Shown: positions 7,784-17,238, numbered from the stretch's first letter. The stretch: 64,000 bases of DNA from Flavipsychrobacter sp. (GCA_041392855.1 JAWKLD010000001.1:1412001-1476000); one strand, 5' to 3'. The notes: generated by a model not told the origin, from the letters alone. A program made the numbers and translations.

Positions 7784-9433
7784 TTACTTATTAGTAATTT
7801 TATTATACTGTCTTGCACCTACAGCATATATCAATACATGCACTAATGCAAATATGATAGAGAAGTAAAATAACGGATCCATCTCACCAATGCTTCTATA
7901 GTGAAGGAAAGCTACTACCACTAAGCCTGCAACCATACCCATACCTGTATAAGCTACTGTTTTAAAGCTTCTTCTAGAGAATCCCTCCTTATTAAGACGG
8001 CTATGTCTCATACCATAGAATAAGTATAGATCGAAACCTATCATCATCCAAGCTATTAAACGTATCCAAGTATCTAATGGTAAAAATACCATCATGAATA
8101 AACAAGTAAATACACCTAGTATTGGCACTAATGGCACTAATGGAGTTTTAAATGCCCTAGGAGCATCTGGTTGATTCTTACGCATAATAATAACACCTAT
8201 ACATACTAGTATGAATGCGAAAAGAGTACCAATACTTGTCATCTCACCAACAACTGTAGCTGGCACAAATGCTGCGAACACACTCACCAATAGCATGAAC
8301 ATAAAGTTATTCCTAGCAGGCGTACGGTATTTATCATGCACTTCAGAGAACACTTTAGGTACTAGCCCGTCTCTACTCATAGAGAAGAATACGCGAGACT
8401 GCCCCATTAACATAACCATGATCACGGATGCATAACCACCCAATATTGCAAGAATAATAGCCTTATTCAACCATGGGAAATCAGGAACTACATTTCCATC
8501 AGCACCAATAGACCCCATATTATCAATAGCAACAGCTACAGGAGCAATACCATCCTGACCTTTAAAGAGTTGATAATTAGCAACCCCTGTCATAACATGA
8601 GCAAAAAGAATATAAAGTACCGTACAAATGGCAAGAGATACCAAGATACCTATTGGCATATCCTTTTTAGGATTCTTAGCCTCCTGTGCTGCTGTAGATA
8701 CAGCATCGAAGCCTATATATGCGAAGAATACAATAGCTGCAGAACGAATAATACCACTAAAACCAAACGAGCCAAACTCACCAGTATTCTCAGGAATATA
8801 AGGAGTAAGGTTGCTAGGATTGATGTATTGCCAACCTAAAGCAATGAAAATAAGCACGATAGATACCTTGATCAATACAATAATACCATTGATAAAGGCT
8901 GACTCTTTTGTACCTCGCATGAGTATAAAAGACATCAACATTACAATAAAGACGGCTGGCAGGTTTATTATTCCGCCCTCATAGGGGGAGGAAGTAAAGG
9001 ATTGCCCTAAGTCAATATTGAAATAACTAAGATATTTTACCAAGTAACGAGACCAACTAATAGAAACGGTTGCTGCTCCCACTGCATATTCCAAAACCAG
9101 ATCCCAACCGATGATCCATGCTATAAACTCTCCCATCGTAGCAAAAGAGTAGGTGTAAGCACTACCCGCAATTGGTATCATGGAAGAGAACTCTGCATAA
9201 CACAAGCCGGCAAATGCGCAACCTACAGCTGCTATGACAAATGATATGGTAATACTTGGTCCTGCATGGTTAGCCGCAGCCAAACCGGTGATAGAAAATA
9301 AACCTGCACCAATGATAGCTCCTATACCTAAGGCAACTAACGAACGTGCAGTTAATGTCTTTTTTAAACCTTTTTCAGAATCCGCTGCTTCCTGAAGTAG
9401 CAGATCAAGTGGTTTCACTTTAAATAAACCCAT
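7784..9433 (-). CDS. APC-family cationic-type amino acid permease
   Basis: A 549-residue integral membrane transporter with about 12-14 hydrophobic segments. The first helix carries the APC signature VALGIGAIIGAGLFSITG, and the later FFAYIGFDAVSTAAQEAKNPKKDMP block is typical of the cationic amino acid transporter (CAT/YfnA-like) branch. It should import an amino acid by proton or substrate antiport across the inner membrane; the substrate is not deducible. The start is placed at the ATG at 9433 (MGLFKVKPLDLLL); 64 further open codons upstream overlap the divergent promoter region and look non-coding. It has its own terminator and is probably monocistronic. Confidence 0.88.
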   Translation of the reverse strand: MGLFKVKPLDLLLQEAADSEKGLKKTLTARSLVALGIGAIIGAGLFSITGLAAANHAGPSITISFVIAAVGCAFAGLCYAEFSSMIPIAGSAYTYSFATMGEFIAWIIGWDLVLEYAVGAATVSISWSRYLVKYLSYFNIDLGQSFTSSPYEGGIINLPAVFIVMLMSFILMRGTKESAFINGIIVLIKVSIVLIFIALGWQYINPSNLTPYIPENTGEFGSFGFSGIIRSAAIVFFAYIGFDAVSTAAQEAKNPKKDMPIGILVSLAICTVLYILFAHVMTGVANYQLFKGQDGIAPVAVAIDNMGSIGADGNVVPDFPWLNKAIILAILGGYASVIMVMLMGQSRVFFSMSRDGLVPKVFSEVHDKYRTPARNNFMFMLLVSVFAAFVPATVVGEMTSIGTLFAFILVCIGVIIMRKNQPDAPRAFKTPLVPLVPILGVFTCLFMMVFLPLDTWIRLIAWMMIGFDLYLFYGMRHSRLNKEGFSRRSFKTVAYTGMGMVAGLVVVAFLHYRSIGEMDPLFYFSIIFALVHVLIYAVGARQYNKITNK

Positions 9434-9504
9434 AGTGTATATGTCGGAAAATGTATTTTCAAACCTAATTATAAAATATGGTTTGTACAAGTAGAGAAGC
9501 GCAC

Positions 9505-9540
9505 TTGTGCACAAATGTTGAAAATGCCTATGTTGAAAAT
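9505..9540. promoter_or_regulatory. Candidate operator cluster between divergent genes
   Basis: A perfect 10-bp palindrome TTGTGCACAA (9505-9514) is followed by two direct copies of ATGTTGAAAAT (9515-9525 and 9530-9540, period 15). The second copy covers the -33 element of the plus-strand promoter. This could be a regulator binding region; no regulator gene is adjacent. Confidence 0.35.
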
Positions 9541-9562
9541 CTATTTTTTTAAAGTAGGTTTG
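9533..9562 (+). promoter_or_regulatory. Bacteroidota promoter TTG-N19-TAGGTTTG
   Basis: The -33 TTG (9533-9535), a 19-base spacer and -7 TAGGTTTG (9555-9562) match the Bacteroidota housekeeping consensus closely. The start codon at 9567 is only four bases further on, so the transcript would be leaderless or nearly so. Confidence 0.6.
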
Positions 9563-9566
9563 GAAA

Positions 9567-10358
9567 ATGTTTAGGTCTGTACTTATATCATTAGTGACTG
9601 TAACCGCTTTATGTTGTTTAGCCACAAGCGCTTACGCCCAACCTGTTTTACCGGACATCATTGGCGCATCTGATAAGGGTATCAATATACTTAGCTGGAC
9701 ATGCCAATACGATGGTATAAAATCCATTGCAGTACAACGCTCTTCTGACAGCGTGTATAGCTATGCTACAATAGGCTATGTCAAAAACAAGAAAAAAGGA
9801 CCTCAAGCCTATATAGATGGGCATCCTGAAATTGGGACCAACTGGTATAGGCTATATATCGTTTTTGCTTCAGACCTTACATGGTATAGTAATCGTATCA
9901 AAATTGAGATTGACAGTGCTACCCTATTGAGCAAAAGTGTTATACCCCCAAACGACTCCTTGCAGCAATATGCGACAAACATCAAAATGGAAACAAGCAC
10001 TATCAGCAACCCCGATGAAAATGCTCCGGAAAATGAAAGAGAACAATTGATCGCTAATTTATCAATAGAGATACCTGAACCTGACGAGATCAACCAATTT
10101 ACCTATATCAAGTCTCAATACGTTTTTACTAACCCTTTTACAGGTCATGTAAATATAGAGCTACCTCAAGAAGAAGGTGTTTTGCTTTATTCATTGAAGT
10201 TTTTCAATATCGATGATGTAGAAGTACTTGATATTCCACGATTTTCGGAGAAGCAAGTAATAATAGATAAAAGAAACTTTAGGAATAAAGGAGTCTATAA
10301 ATTTATACTAATAAAAAATAGAGAGGTAATAGAAGAAGGGCACATTACTATTTACTAG
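9567..10358 (+). CDS. Secreted protein of unknown function with degenerate T9SS-like C-terminus
   Basis: A 263-residue exported protein with a clear Sec signal peptide (hydrophobic core followed by ATSAYAQP). Residues 35-110 look like a fibronectin-type beta sandwich (ILSWTCQYDGIKSIAVQRSSDS through NWYRLYIVF). The acidic middle is probably a linker. The last 75 residues (NPFTGHVNIELP, then LKFFNIDDVEV, then NKGVYKFILIKN and a short final strand) resemble a diverged T9SS type A sorting domain. No enzymatic motif is visible. The 3' end overlaps the convergent lipB gene by 11 bases. A good promoter lies immediately upstream. Confidence 0.7.
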   Translation: MFRSVLISLVTVTALCCLATSAYAQPVLPDIIGASDKGINILSWTCQYDGIKSIAVQRSSDSVYSYATIGYVKNKKKGPQAYIDGHPEIGTNWYRLYIVFASDLTWYSNRIKIEIDSATLLSKSVIPPNDSLQQYATNIKMETSTISNPDENAPENEREQLIANLSIEIPEPDEINQFTYIKSQYVFTNPFTGHVNIELPQEEGVLLYSLKFFNIDDVEVLDIPRFSEKQVIIDKRNFRNKGVYKFILIKNREVIEEGHITIY

Positions 10359-11082
10359 CAATGTGAAGTAACTCTTTATTGATCAGTTTAGCATCAAACA
10401 ATTGGCTAAACTCCTTTAACAGCAACTGCTTCACTTCTTCAAAGTCTACTTTTTTACCTAGCTCCTGCTCTATAGAAGTCACCTTTTTATCCTTAATACC
10501 GCAAGGCACAATATTGTCAAAATAACGCATATCAGTATTCACATTAAGTGCAAAGCCATGCATGGTTATCCATCTGCTACTACGCACTCCCATGGCACAT
10601 ATCTTACGAGCCTTTGAAACATCCTCTTCATCTATCCACACCCCTGTAGCTCCTTCAAGCCTTCCTCCTTTTATACCATAGTGGGCTATGGTACGAATGA
10701 TAACTTCTTCTAAGCTCCTCATATATTTCCCTAGATCCGTAAAGTATTTCTCCAGATCAAGTATCGGATAACCTACAATTTGCCCTGGGCCATGATATGT
10801 AATATCCCCTCCTCTATTTGTTTTATAAAACGTCGCATCCAACTCCTTCATCCTTGCATCATTGACCAAGAGGTTCTCTTTATCTCCACTTTTACCTAAT
10901 GTATAGACATGCGGGTGCTCACAAAAAAGGAAATAATGCTTTGTATCCTCAGCCGAATCCTCCTCTTCTTTTTTAAACCTCTTTGCCTTTACCTCAAGCC
11001 CTGCTTTCATTAGCGTTTCCTGAAAGTCCCAAGCGGCTCCGTATTCAATACCCCCTAAATCTTGAAAATAGATATCCTGCAT
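10348..11082 (-). CDS. lipB: Octanoyltransferase (lipoyl(octanoyl) transferase)
   Basis: LipB transfers octanoyl groups from acyl carrier protein to lipoyl domains of 2-oxoacid dehydrogenases and GcvH, the first step of lipoate synthesis. The 244-residue protein has RGGDITYHGPGQIVGYPI (substrate pocket), the catalytic Lys in ARKICAMGVR and the catalytic Cys in VPCGIKDKKVTS (about residue 194). The ATG at 11082 gives the normal N-terminus MQDIYFQDLGG; an upstream start adds 11 non-homologous residues. It is functionally linked to the lpdA gene 2.7 kb away, although not in one operon. An insert of charged residues (KAKRFKKEEEDSAEDTK) near residue 35-50 is typical of Bacteroidota LipB. Confidence 0.95.
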   Translation of the reverse strand: MQDIYFQDLGGIEYGAAWDFQETLMKAGLEVKAKRFKKEEEDSAEDTKHYFLFCEHPHVYTLGKSGDKENLLVNDARMKELDATFYKTNRGGDITYHGPGQIVGYPILDLEKYFTDLGKYMRSLEEVIIRTIAHYGIKGGRLEGATGVWIDEEDVSKARKICAMGVRSSRWITMHGFALNVNTDMRYFDNIVPCGIKDKKVTSIEQELGKKVDFEEVKQLLLKEFSQLFDAKLINKELLHIASK

Positions 11083-11192
11083 ACAAAATGATAATAGGCA
11101 AAAATAAGCAACCAAAATTTAGCAGCTAAATATCACCATAATTATCCCCTATATATGGCTGGTGATTAGCGTTTTTTTAACAGCAAATGGGT

Positions 11193-11200
11193 TACATTTG
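11193..11200 (+). promoter_or_regulatory. -7 element (TACATTTG) of the tail-specific protease gene
   Basis: TACATTTG fits TAnnTTTG and lies 20 bases before the protease start at 11221. The -33 region is only a T-run, so strength is uncertain. Confidence 0.45.
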
Positions 11201-11220
11201 TTTTACAGTTAAACAATTGT

Positions 11221-13419
11221 ATGAATATGTTGCGTTTCATGAGAAATAAGATTCTAATACCATCATTAATACTACTTGCCCTTGCTTCTTTCTTTTCTTT
11301 CAAATATGTAAAGTCTGACGAAGAAGCTAAAGAGCGGAAACAACTTGTATTACAAACAGTAATAAGTGCATTAGAAAAAAAGCACTTTGCAGCAAGAGAT
11401 ATTGACGACAGCCTATCGTTGAAAATCTATAAGAAAAACCTATCCATGTTAGATTATGAGAAAAAGTTTTTCACACAAAAAGAGATCAACACACTTAGTG
11501 AGTACCAATTTTTAATTGACGACCAAATAAAAGCTGGCTCTATAAAATTCTTCACGGTATTGAACCAACTTTACAACCAACAAATAAATGAAGTTGAAAA
11601 ATACTACCCTGAGATTCTAAGTAAACCTTTTGACTTTTCTAAAAAAGAAGAAATAACACTGAGTGGAGATGATCTAAAATTTGTTAGTGATAACGCTGCT
11701 TTAAAAAAACGCTGGACAAATTATCTGAAATTCAGAACATTGAGCAGATACGTTGACTTAAAAGAAGAACAAGAGAAAAGAGTTAAGGACAAAGACACAA
11801 GCCTTAAAGTTGTAAAAACAGATGCAGAGCTGGAAAAAGAAGCCAGAGAACTAATAGAAAAAAGCCAAGAACGTTATTTCAAGCGTTTAAAAAAGCTTGA
11901 TGAAGACAGACTTTTTACTGTATTTATCAATACAATTACCAACAACGAAGACCCTCATACTGATTACTTCCCTCCTAGAGATAAAAAACAATTTGATATA
12001 GCAATGTCAGGTACCTTCTACGGTATTGGTGCACAGCTTCAAGAAAGTGAGGGCAGTATAAAGATCACGCTAATAATACCTGGTAGTCCCTGCTGGAAAC
12101 AAGGAGAACTAAAAGCAGGAGATGAAATAATTAAAGTAGCACAAGGAGAAGAAGAGCCTGTAGATGTAAGAGGTTACGATTTACAAGATGCTGTAGAGAT
12201 CATAAGAGGAAAAAAGGGCACAGAAGTAAGACTTACTGTTAAGAAAGTAAATGGTGCTATTAAAGTAATACCTATTATAAGAGATGAGGTATTGCTAGAA
12301 GAAGGTTTTGCCAAATCTGCTATTATAAAAACAGGCAAAGACGAGTCTATAGGCTATATATACCTACCATCCTTCTATGCAGATTTTCAAAGAATAAATG
12401 GCCGTAGGTGTGCGGAAGACGTAGCTATAGAAGTACTTAAACTGAAAAACTCAGGAGTAGACGGCATTATATTAGACCTAAGAAATAATGGAGGCGGCTC
12501 ACTAAGCGATGTTGTTGAAATGACAGGTATATTTATCGACAAAGGCCCTATTGTTCAAGTTAAAAGTAATGGCGCACCACCATCTACCTATGAAGACAGA
12601 CAAGCTGGCTCTATCTACGATGGGCCACTTGCTATAATGGTCAATCAAGGTAGCGCTTCTGCTTCTGAGATAATGGCAGCTGCATTACAAGATTATAAGC
12701 GTGCTATCATTGTGGGCACACCTACATTTGGTAAAGGTACGGTACAACATATCATGTCCTTGGATCAGTTTTTAAGTGTCTCTGACAAGATCACAGCAAA
12801 AACAAAGGGCAATTTACTATCTGAAGAAAAACTAGGATCCTTAAAACTTACAGTACAGAAGTTTTACCGTATCAATGGTGGATCTACACAACTTAAAGGA
12901 GTAACTCCGGACATCATACTACCTGATGCTTACCAACATATTGATGTTGGAGAGCGCAGCAATGAGTCTGCACTTAAATGGGATGTAATACCTTCGGCTG
13001 ACTACGTTACAGTAGCCAACCCTGTTCCTGTAAAACAACTTGCCCGCAAAAGCAAAGAGCGTATTAGCAAAAGTGAAGCTTTTGAAATAATAGAAAAAAC
13101 AGCAGATAGAATAAAAGCACAGCAAGACGACAAAACATATGCACTTAACGAGACAGATTATAAAGCTGAACTTAAAGAGGCAAACGAAGCCGTAGAGCGT
13201 ATGGATAAGCTGGAAGAAATGAGCAAAAAACTGGATGTAGTAAACATAAAAGAAGATTTACAAAAGATAAATCTTGACAGCAATACTATTTCTAAAAATG
13301 AAACTTGGATAAAGAACCTAAGCAAGGATATCTACATAGCAGAAACAGTCAATATCATTAATGACATGAAGCAACTTAACATGAATGTTAGCCTTGGCGA
13401 AGGGAAAGCCATAGACTAA
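11221..13419 (+). CDS. prc: Carboxy-terminal (tail-specific) processing protease, S41 family
   Basis: A 732-residue periplasmic protease of the Prc/Tsp type, membrane-anchored or secreted through one N-terminal hydrophobic segment (ILIPSLILLALASFFSF). Order of parts: an N-terminal helical Tsp domain (about 40-240), a PDZ domain (about 245-335, with GIGAQLQ and GDEII), the S41 catalytic domain, and a C-terminal DUF3340-like helical region. The catalytic dyad is visible: the middle Ser of GSASASE (about residue 480) and the Lys of FGKGTVQ (about 505), with the 25-residue separation seen in E. coli Prc. It degrades or trims periplasmic proteins with exposed C-termini. It is probably monocistronic, with a terminator 20 bases downstream. 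Confidence 0.93.
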   Translation: MNMLRFMRNKILIPSLILLALASFFSFKYVKSDEEAKERKQLVLQTVISALEKKHFAARDIDDSLSLKIYKKNLSMLDYEKKFFTQKEINTLSEYQFLIDDQIKAGSIKFFTVLNQLYNQQINEVEKYYPEILSKPFDFSKKEEITLSGDDLKFVSDNAALKKRWTNYLKFRTLSRYVDLKEEQEKRVKDKDTSLKVVKTDAELEKEARELIEKSQERYFKRLKKLDEDRLFTVFINTITNNEDPHTDYFPPRDKKQFDIAMSGTFYGIGAQLQESEGSIKITLIIPGSPCWKQGELKAGDEIIKVAQGEEEPVDVRGYDLQDAVEIIRGKKGTEVRLTVKKVNGAIKVIPIIRDEVLLEEGFAKSAIIKTGKDESIGYIYLPSFYADFQRINGRRCAEDVAIEVLKLKNSGVDGIILDLRNNGGGSLSDVVEMTGIFIDKGPIVQVKSNGAPPSTYEDRQAGSIYDGPLAIMVNQGSASASEIMAAALQDYKRAIIVGTPTFGKGTVQHIMSLDQFLSVSDKITAKTKGNLLSEEKLGSLKLTVQKFYRINGGSTQLKGVTPDIILPDAYQHIDVGERSNESALKWDVIPSADYVTVANPVPVKQLARKSKERISKSEAFEIIEKTADRIKAQQDDKTYALNETDYKAELKEANEAVERMDKLEEMSKKLDVVNIKEDLQKINLDSNTISKNETWIKNLSKDIYIAETVNIINDMKQLNMNVSLGEGKAID

Positions 13420-13438
13420 TTAAATATATAAACTATAT

Positions 13439-13474
13439 AAAAGAAAAGCCCTGCAATTGTAGGGCTTTTCTTTT
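13439..13474 (+). terminator. Terminator after the tail-specific protease gene
   Basis: AAAAGAAAAGCCCT and AGGGCTTTTCTTTT form a long stem around a short loop, with a T-rich 3' flank. Confidence 0.85.
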
Positions 13475-13501
13475 AAGGTGTATATTTACGGGTTATTCAA
13501 T

Positions 13502-13509
13502 TAACTTTG
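13502..13509 (+). promoter_or_regulatory. -7 element (TAACTTTG) of the DUF5683 gene
   Basis: A perfect TAnnTTTG match 17 bases upstream of the TTG start at 13527. It lies just after the preceding terminator, so it probably begins a new transcript. Confidence 0.5.
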
Positions 13510-13526
13510 CACTCAAAAAGCAAATA

Positions 13527-14102
13527 TTGCGACATTATTACTTCCATATTGTTCTAGTAACACTACTATCAATACCGTCGATAGCTAGTGCGCAAAGTGA
13601 CAGTACAACTAGTATTGTAGCAATAAAACCCGACACAACACTTAAGCTTAGTAAAAAAGAGTTTGTACCCAACCCTAAAAAGGCAGGCATGTATTCTTCT
13701 ATCATGCCGGGACTTGGCCAAATATATAATCGTCAATACTGGAAGCTACCCATAGTGTATGCTGGAGTTGCCGCAGCTGGCTATTTTATACAATCTAACT
13801 TAAGCCAATACCGCACCTACCGTAAAGCTTACATTTACCGTATAGATAATGACCCTAGTACGGTAGATGAGTTTGCAGGTAGATATAGCGAGCAGGATCT
13901 AAAGTCTTTACAAGATGGCTTCAGAGGGTACTTAGACATAACTGTATTAGTTACAGCAGTAGGCTACAGCTTGCAAATATTAGATGCCGTAGCATCTGCT
14001 CACCTAAGAAACTTTGACGTATCTCCTAGCATATCTATGCAAATGCAACCCGTAATACAACCCAACTATATAGGTGCAGGGTTAGTCGTTAACTTTAAGT
14101 AA
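13527..14102 (+). CDS. DUF5683 family exported protein
   Basis: A 191-residue protein with a signal peptide (HIVLVTLLSIPSIASAQ) and the DUF5683 core: KKAGMYSSIMPGLGQIYNRQYWKLPIVYAG, then two hydrophobic helices (residues about 75-95 and 135-155) and a C-terminal beta-rich tail. The family is common in Bacteroidota, probably associated with the cell envelope, and has no known function. The start is a TTG codon: the signal peptide begins directly after it and no ATG or GTG is available in frame. It lies 60 bases upstream of pcm and may be co-transcribed with it. Confidence 0.8.
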   Translation: MRHYYFHIVLVTLLSIPSIASAQSDSTTSIVAIKPDTTLKLSKKEFVPNPKKAGMYSSIMPGLGQIYNRQYWKLPIVYAGVAAAGYFIQSNLSQYRTYRKAYIYRIDNDPSTVDEFAGRYSEQDLKSLQDGFRGYLDITVLVTAVGYSLQILDAVASAHLRNFDVSPSISMQMQPVIQPNYIGAGLVVNFK

Positions 14103-14162
14103 TGAAATATTATATTCTTGCGCTTACTTTCATTTAAGCTATAGCAAGTTTAACTTTACAAT

Positions 14163-14828
14163 ATGCTCCATAGCAAACCAAAAGAAGACAATTACAAACA
14201 CAAGGGACTGAGAAGCAAACTTGTAGACCTACTTAGAGAAAAAGGTATCAAAAGCGAACAGGTTTTAGCCGCAATAAATACTATCCCAAGACATTTTTTC
14301 TTAGACCCAGCATTCGAACGTATTGCCTATGAAGACAGGGCATTTCCTATTGTTGCCGACCAAACCATATCTCAACCATATACTGTAGCATTACAATCTC
14401 AGCTACTGGAAATAAAAAAATATGACAAGGTACTGGAAGTAGGTACAGGTAGTGCTTACCAAGCGTGTGTACTTGCCGAGCTAGGTGCTATGGTATACTC
14501 TATTGAGCGTCAAAAAGCGCTCTACGACTTTGTCAACGACTTTTTCTTTATTAATAACTACCCTTACCTAAAGCGTTTCTACGGAGATGGTTACCTAGGC
14601 CTTCCTACGTATGCACCTTTCGACAAAGTAATAGTAACTGCGGCAGCTCCATATATCCCTCCAAAACTTGTTGAGCAATTAAAGAATGGAGGTATTATGA
14701 TAATACCTGTTGGCGATGACAAAGGTCAGGAGATGATAAGGGTAACTAAAGATGCTGACGGCAATGTAAAAGAAGAAGTAATGGGCAAAGCAGACTTTGT
14801 GCCAATGCTAGAGGGCAAAAATAAATAG
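14163..14828 (+). CDS. pcm: Protein-L-isoaspartate O-methyltransferase
   Basis: Pcm methylates isoaspartyl residues in damaged proteins using S-adenosylmethionine, starting their repair. The 221-residue protein has the family core: TIPRHFFLDPAFERIAYEDRAFPI, then QTISQPYTVALQSQLL, the SAM motif VLEVGTGSAYQACVLAEL and VTAAAPYIPPKLVEQLKNGG. It is cytoplasmic. It ends one base before the convergent queG stop, so the two genes share almost no intergenic space. Confidence 0.95.
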   Translation: MLHSKPKEDNYKHKGLRSKLVDLLREKGIKSEQVLAAINTIPRHFFLDPAFERIAYEDRAFPIVADQTISQPYTVALQSQLLEIKKYDKVLEVGTGSAYQACVLAELGAMVYSIERQKALYDFVNDFFFINNYPYLKRFYGDGYLGLPTYAPFDKVIVTAAAPYIPPKLVEQLKNGGIMIIPVGDDKGQEMIRVTKDADGNVKEEVMGKADFVPMLEGKNK

Positions 14829-14829
14829 C

Positions 14830-15762
14830 CTACTTTTTTATCGCATTAAGGTTTCTTTGAATCCCTACATATTTAGTTCTCTTTAGTGGTGATTTTTTAA
14901 AGACTTTTCTAAAAGTATCTTCTGTCATTTGCTGCCACTCTGCAAGAGACAGGTCTAACACTTCCCTTACAGGCTCAAAATAAGGTTCATGATGTGGCTT
15001 TGAGAATCTATTCCAAGGGCATACATCTTGACAGATATCGCAGCCAAACATCCAATCTTTCATTTTACTATGATACTCTGTTGGTATCAGCGCATCTTTA
15101 AGCTCAATAGTAAAATAAGAGATGCACTTACTTCCATCTACTTCGGTTGGTGATACTATAGCATCGGTAGGGCAAGCGTCAAGACATCTCGTACAAGTAC
15201 CACAGTGATCAGTTTGGAAAGGTGCGTCTTCTTCCAGTTCCAGATCGCTTATCAAGGTTGCAATGAAGAAAAAAGAACCCGACTGCTTGGTGATTAAATT
15301 CGCGTTTTTACCTATCCACCCCAGCCCACTTCTCTGCGCCCAGCTACGCTCCAATACAGGAGCACTATCTACAAAACCTCGCCCTTCTACTTCGCCAATA
15401 TTTTCTTTAATAAATGCGAGTAACTGATTTAACTTATCCCTTATTACAAAATGATAATCTATACCCCATGCATACTTCGCTATTTTAGGTGCATCATTAC
15501 TTTGTTTTTGTTCTGGATAATAGTTGAGTAATAATGTAATTACTGATTTTGCACCAGGCACTAGTTTAGCGGGATTGGTACGGAGGTCAAAATGATTTTC
15601 CATGTACTTCATAGCACCATGATGCCCATTCTTCAACCATTCTTCTAAACGTCTTGCATCTTCATCAAGAGGTATAGCTTTGGCAATACCACAACTATCA
15701 AAGCCCAACCGTTGAGCTTCTTGCTTTATAAGCATTGTGTATTTGCCTATGTTATTCAACAC
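14830..15762 (-). CDS. queG: Epoxyqueuosine reductase
   Basis: QueG reduces epoxyqueuosine to queuosine in the wobble base of certain tRNAs, using cobalamin and two [4Fe-4S] clusters. The cluster ligands are visible in HCGTCTRCLDACPTDAI and in FGCDICQDVCPWNRF. SWAQRSGLGWIGKNANLIT is also characteristic. The 310-residue form starts at a GTG that overlaps the yigZ stop (TAGTG). It is preferred over the ATG at 15735 because its N-terminus (KYT-LIKQEAQRLGFD) aligns with the usual family start; the ATG remains possible. It is the last gene of the ribD - DMT - yigZ - queG chain. Confidence 0.93.
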   Translation of the reverse strand: MLNNIGKYTMLIKQEAQRLGFDSCGIAKAIPLDEDARRLEEWLKNGHHGAMKYMENHFDLRTNPAKLVPGAKSVITLLLNYYPEQKQSNDAPKIAKYAWGIDYHFVIRDKLNQLLAFIKENIGEVEGRGFVDSAPVLERSWAQRSGLGWIGKNANLITKQSGSFFFIATLISDLELEEDAPFQTDHCGTCTRCLDACPTDAIVSPTEVDGSKCISYFTIELKDALIPTEYHSKMKDWMFGCDICQDVCPWNRFSKPHHEPYFEPVREVLDLSLAEWQQMTEDTFRKVFKKSPLKRTKYVGIQRNLNAIKK

Positions 15763-16367
15763 TACAGTTCTTTAAGTTTCACACCATGCATTTGAGACAA
15801 CTTCCCTACAGCCTCGTCATAAAAAGCCAATGGCACACCTGCAATCACATTGCAAAACAACTGCAAATCTTGTTTATATATAGTTGCTTCACCTTGCTTC
15901 AAAATATACAACACCTCACCCATAAGCGGGTAGTCAAAATCCAATTCTACCTTTTTCTCAATCCATTTTTCTATTATTGTTGCGACTTGTAATGCTTCTG
16001 CCGTTGCTGTTTTGTAAGCATTGATCAGTCCCGGCACACCTAACAAAGAACCACCAAAATACCGAACCACCACAACCAATACATTAGTCACCTCCGAACT
16101 ATCTATCTGCCCAAGCATGGGCTTACCTGCACTACCAGAAGGTTCGCCATCATCAGCCGCCTTATAAATATTACCATCAGTACCCAGCCTGTAGGCTACA
16201 CAATGGTGTACTGCTTTAGGGTGCTCTTTCTTTAGTTCTTTTACTTTCTCTTTTATTTCTTCAACAGTATTTACAGGATAAGCAAAGGCAAAAAACTTAC
16301 TCCCTCTATCTCTAAACTCCCCTGTAGTAGGAGCCTCTATAGTTTTATATTTTGTAACACTATCCAT
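15762..16367 (-). CDS. YigZ/IMPACT family protein
   Basis: A 201-residue cytoplasmic protein of the YigZ (UPF0029/IMPACT) family. It has GEFRDRGSKFFAFAYPV at the start, HHCVAYRLG, DDGEPSGSAGKPMLGQID and VVVVRYFGGSLLGVPGLINAY in the N-terminal domain, then a DUF1949-like C-terminal ferredoxin-fold domain (from about residue 135). The family's role is uncertain; the eukaryotic relative IMPACT affects translational control. It overlaps the upstream transporter gene by 8 bases and the queG start by one base, so translation is coupled. Confidence 0.9.
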   Translation of the reverse strand: MDSVTKYKTIEAPTTGEFRDRGSKFFAFAYPVNTVEEIKEKVKELKKEHPKAVHHCVAYRLGTDGNIYKAADDGEPSGSAGKPMLGQIDSSEVTNVLVVVVRYFGGSLLGVPGLINAYKTATAEALQVATIIEKWIEKKVELDFDYPLMGEVLYILKQGEATIYKQDLQLFCNVIAGVPLAFYDEAVGKLSQMHGVKLKEL

Positions 16368-17238
16368 AAGTATTTGACAATACTATTAACAAGATAGACA
16401 ATGCAGATAAAAGAATACCTACAAACCTATACTTGGTAAACTCTTCTTTAAAAAATATGATGGCGATAATAGTAGACAACAATAAAATAGCAATATTATT
16501 TACAGGTATTATTGCCGAGCTCTCTAATACATCAACATTAAACAAACGAACCAAATAGAATATGGAAAAGAAATTGGGCACTCCCAAAACAATACCTGCT
16601 AGTACGTTTTTATAACTCAACTTAGTTCTACCCGTCACAACATTATATACCACAGCTACACTACCTAACATGGCAGCCATGAAAAATATATGAATAGTAA
16701 AAGAGGCTTGTATGGAAGCATGACTAAGATAAGTATGTTCCATATACTTCATGATCGTATCAAGCGCACCACTTAGAAAAAAGATAGACAAGGGAAGTAC
16801 AAAACTTTTTGATAATCCAATGCGCTCTCCTTTCTTTTTTACAGTCAAGTAGATACCGGGAATAGCTAACAGTACACCTACAATCTTCAACGCAGTTACA
16901 CTTTCGTTATACAATACAATAGATATAATAACGGGTATAACCAGTGACAACTTGTTGGAAATAATAGTAGTCGTTATCCCTTCCTTCTTAGTGCTATAGG
17001 CCAAGAGGTTGAACATAGAAATAAACAAGACACCCAAAAACAAAACCCACCCCCACCATGGCTCTTCAACGCTTTTAGCAGAAATAGGCAAATGTCCTAA
17101 ATACAGACTTCCTGTAACAACACACACCCAATAATTGACAACTATTGCCTGTAGATTATTTACACCATACTTAGGAAAAAGTTTGAACAGTGTAAACAAA
17201 AAAACATTAAGAAGAATAACAGCTATTAAGTAAAACAT
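16360..17238 (-). CDS. DMT-superfamily (EamA-like) transporter
   Basis: A 292-residue integral membrane protein with about ten hydrophobic helices arranged as two five-helix halves, the drug/metabolite transporter pattern (LSLVIPVIISIVLYNESVT in half one, SAIIPVNNIAILLLSTIIAIIFFKEEFT in half two). The start at 17238 overlaps the ribD stop as TAATG, which favours it over the ATG four codons earlier. The substrate is unknown. Its place between ribD and yigZ makes a riboflavin-pathway or nucleoside-like substrate conceivable, but this is context only. Confidence 0.85.
   Translation of the reverse strand: MFYLIAVILLNVFLFTLFKLFPKYGVNNLQAIVVNYWVCVVTGSLYLGHLPISAKSVEEPWWGWVLFLGVLFISMFNLLAYSTKKEGITTTIISNKLSLVIPVIISIVLYNESVTALKIVGVLLAIPGIYLTVKKKGERIGLSKSFVLPLSIFFLSGALDTIMKYMEHTYLSHASIQASFTIHIFFMAAMLGSVAVVYNVVTGRTKLSYKNVLAGIVLGVPNFFSIFYLVRLFNVDVLESSAIIPVNNIAILLLSTIIAIIFFKEEFTKYRFVGILLSALSILLIVLSNTYG

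Noticed and set aside
9434..9625. 64-codon N-terminal extension of the permease
   Set aside because: It overlaps the divergent gene and its promoter and has no membrane or APC character.
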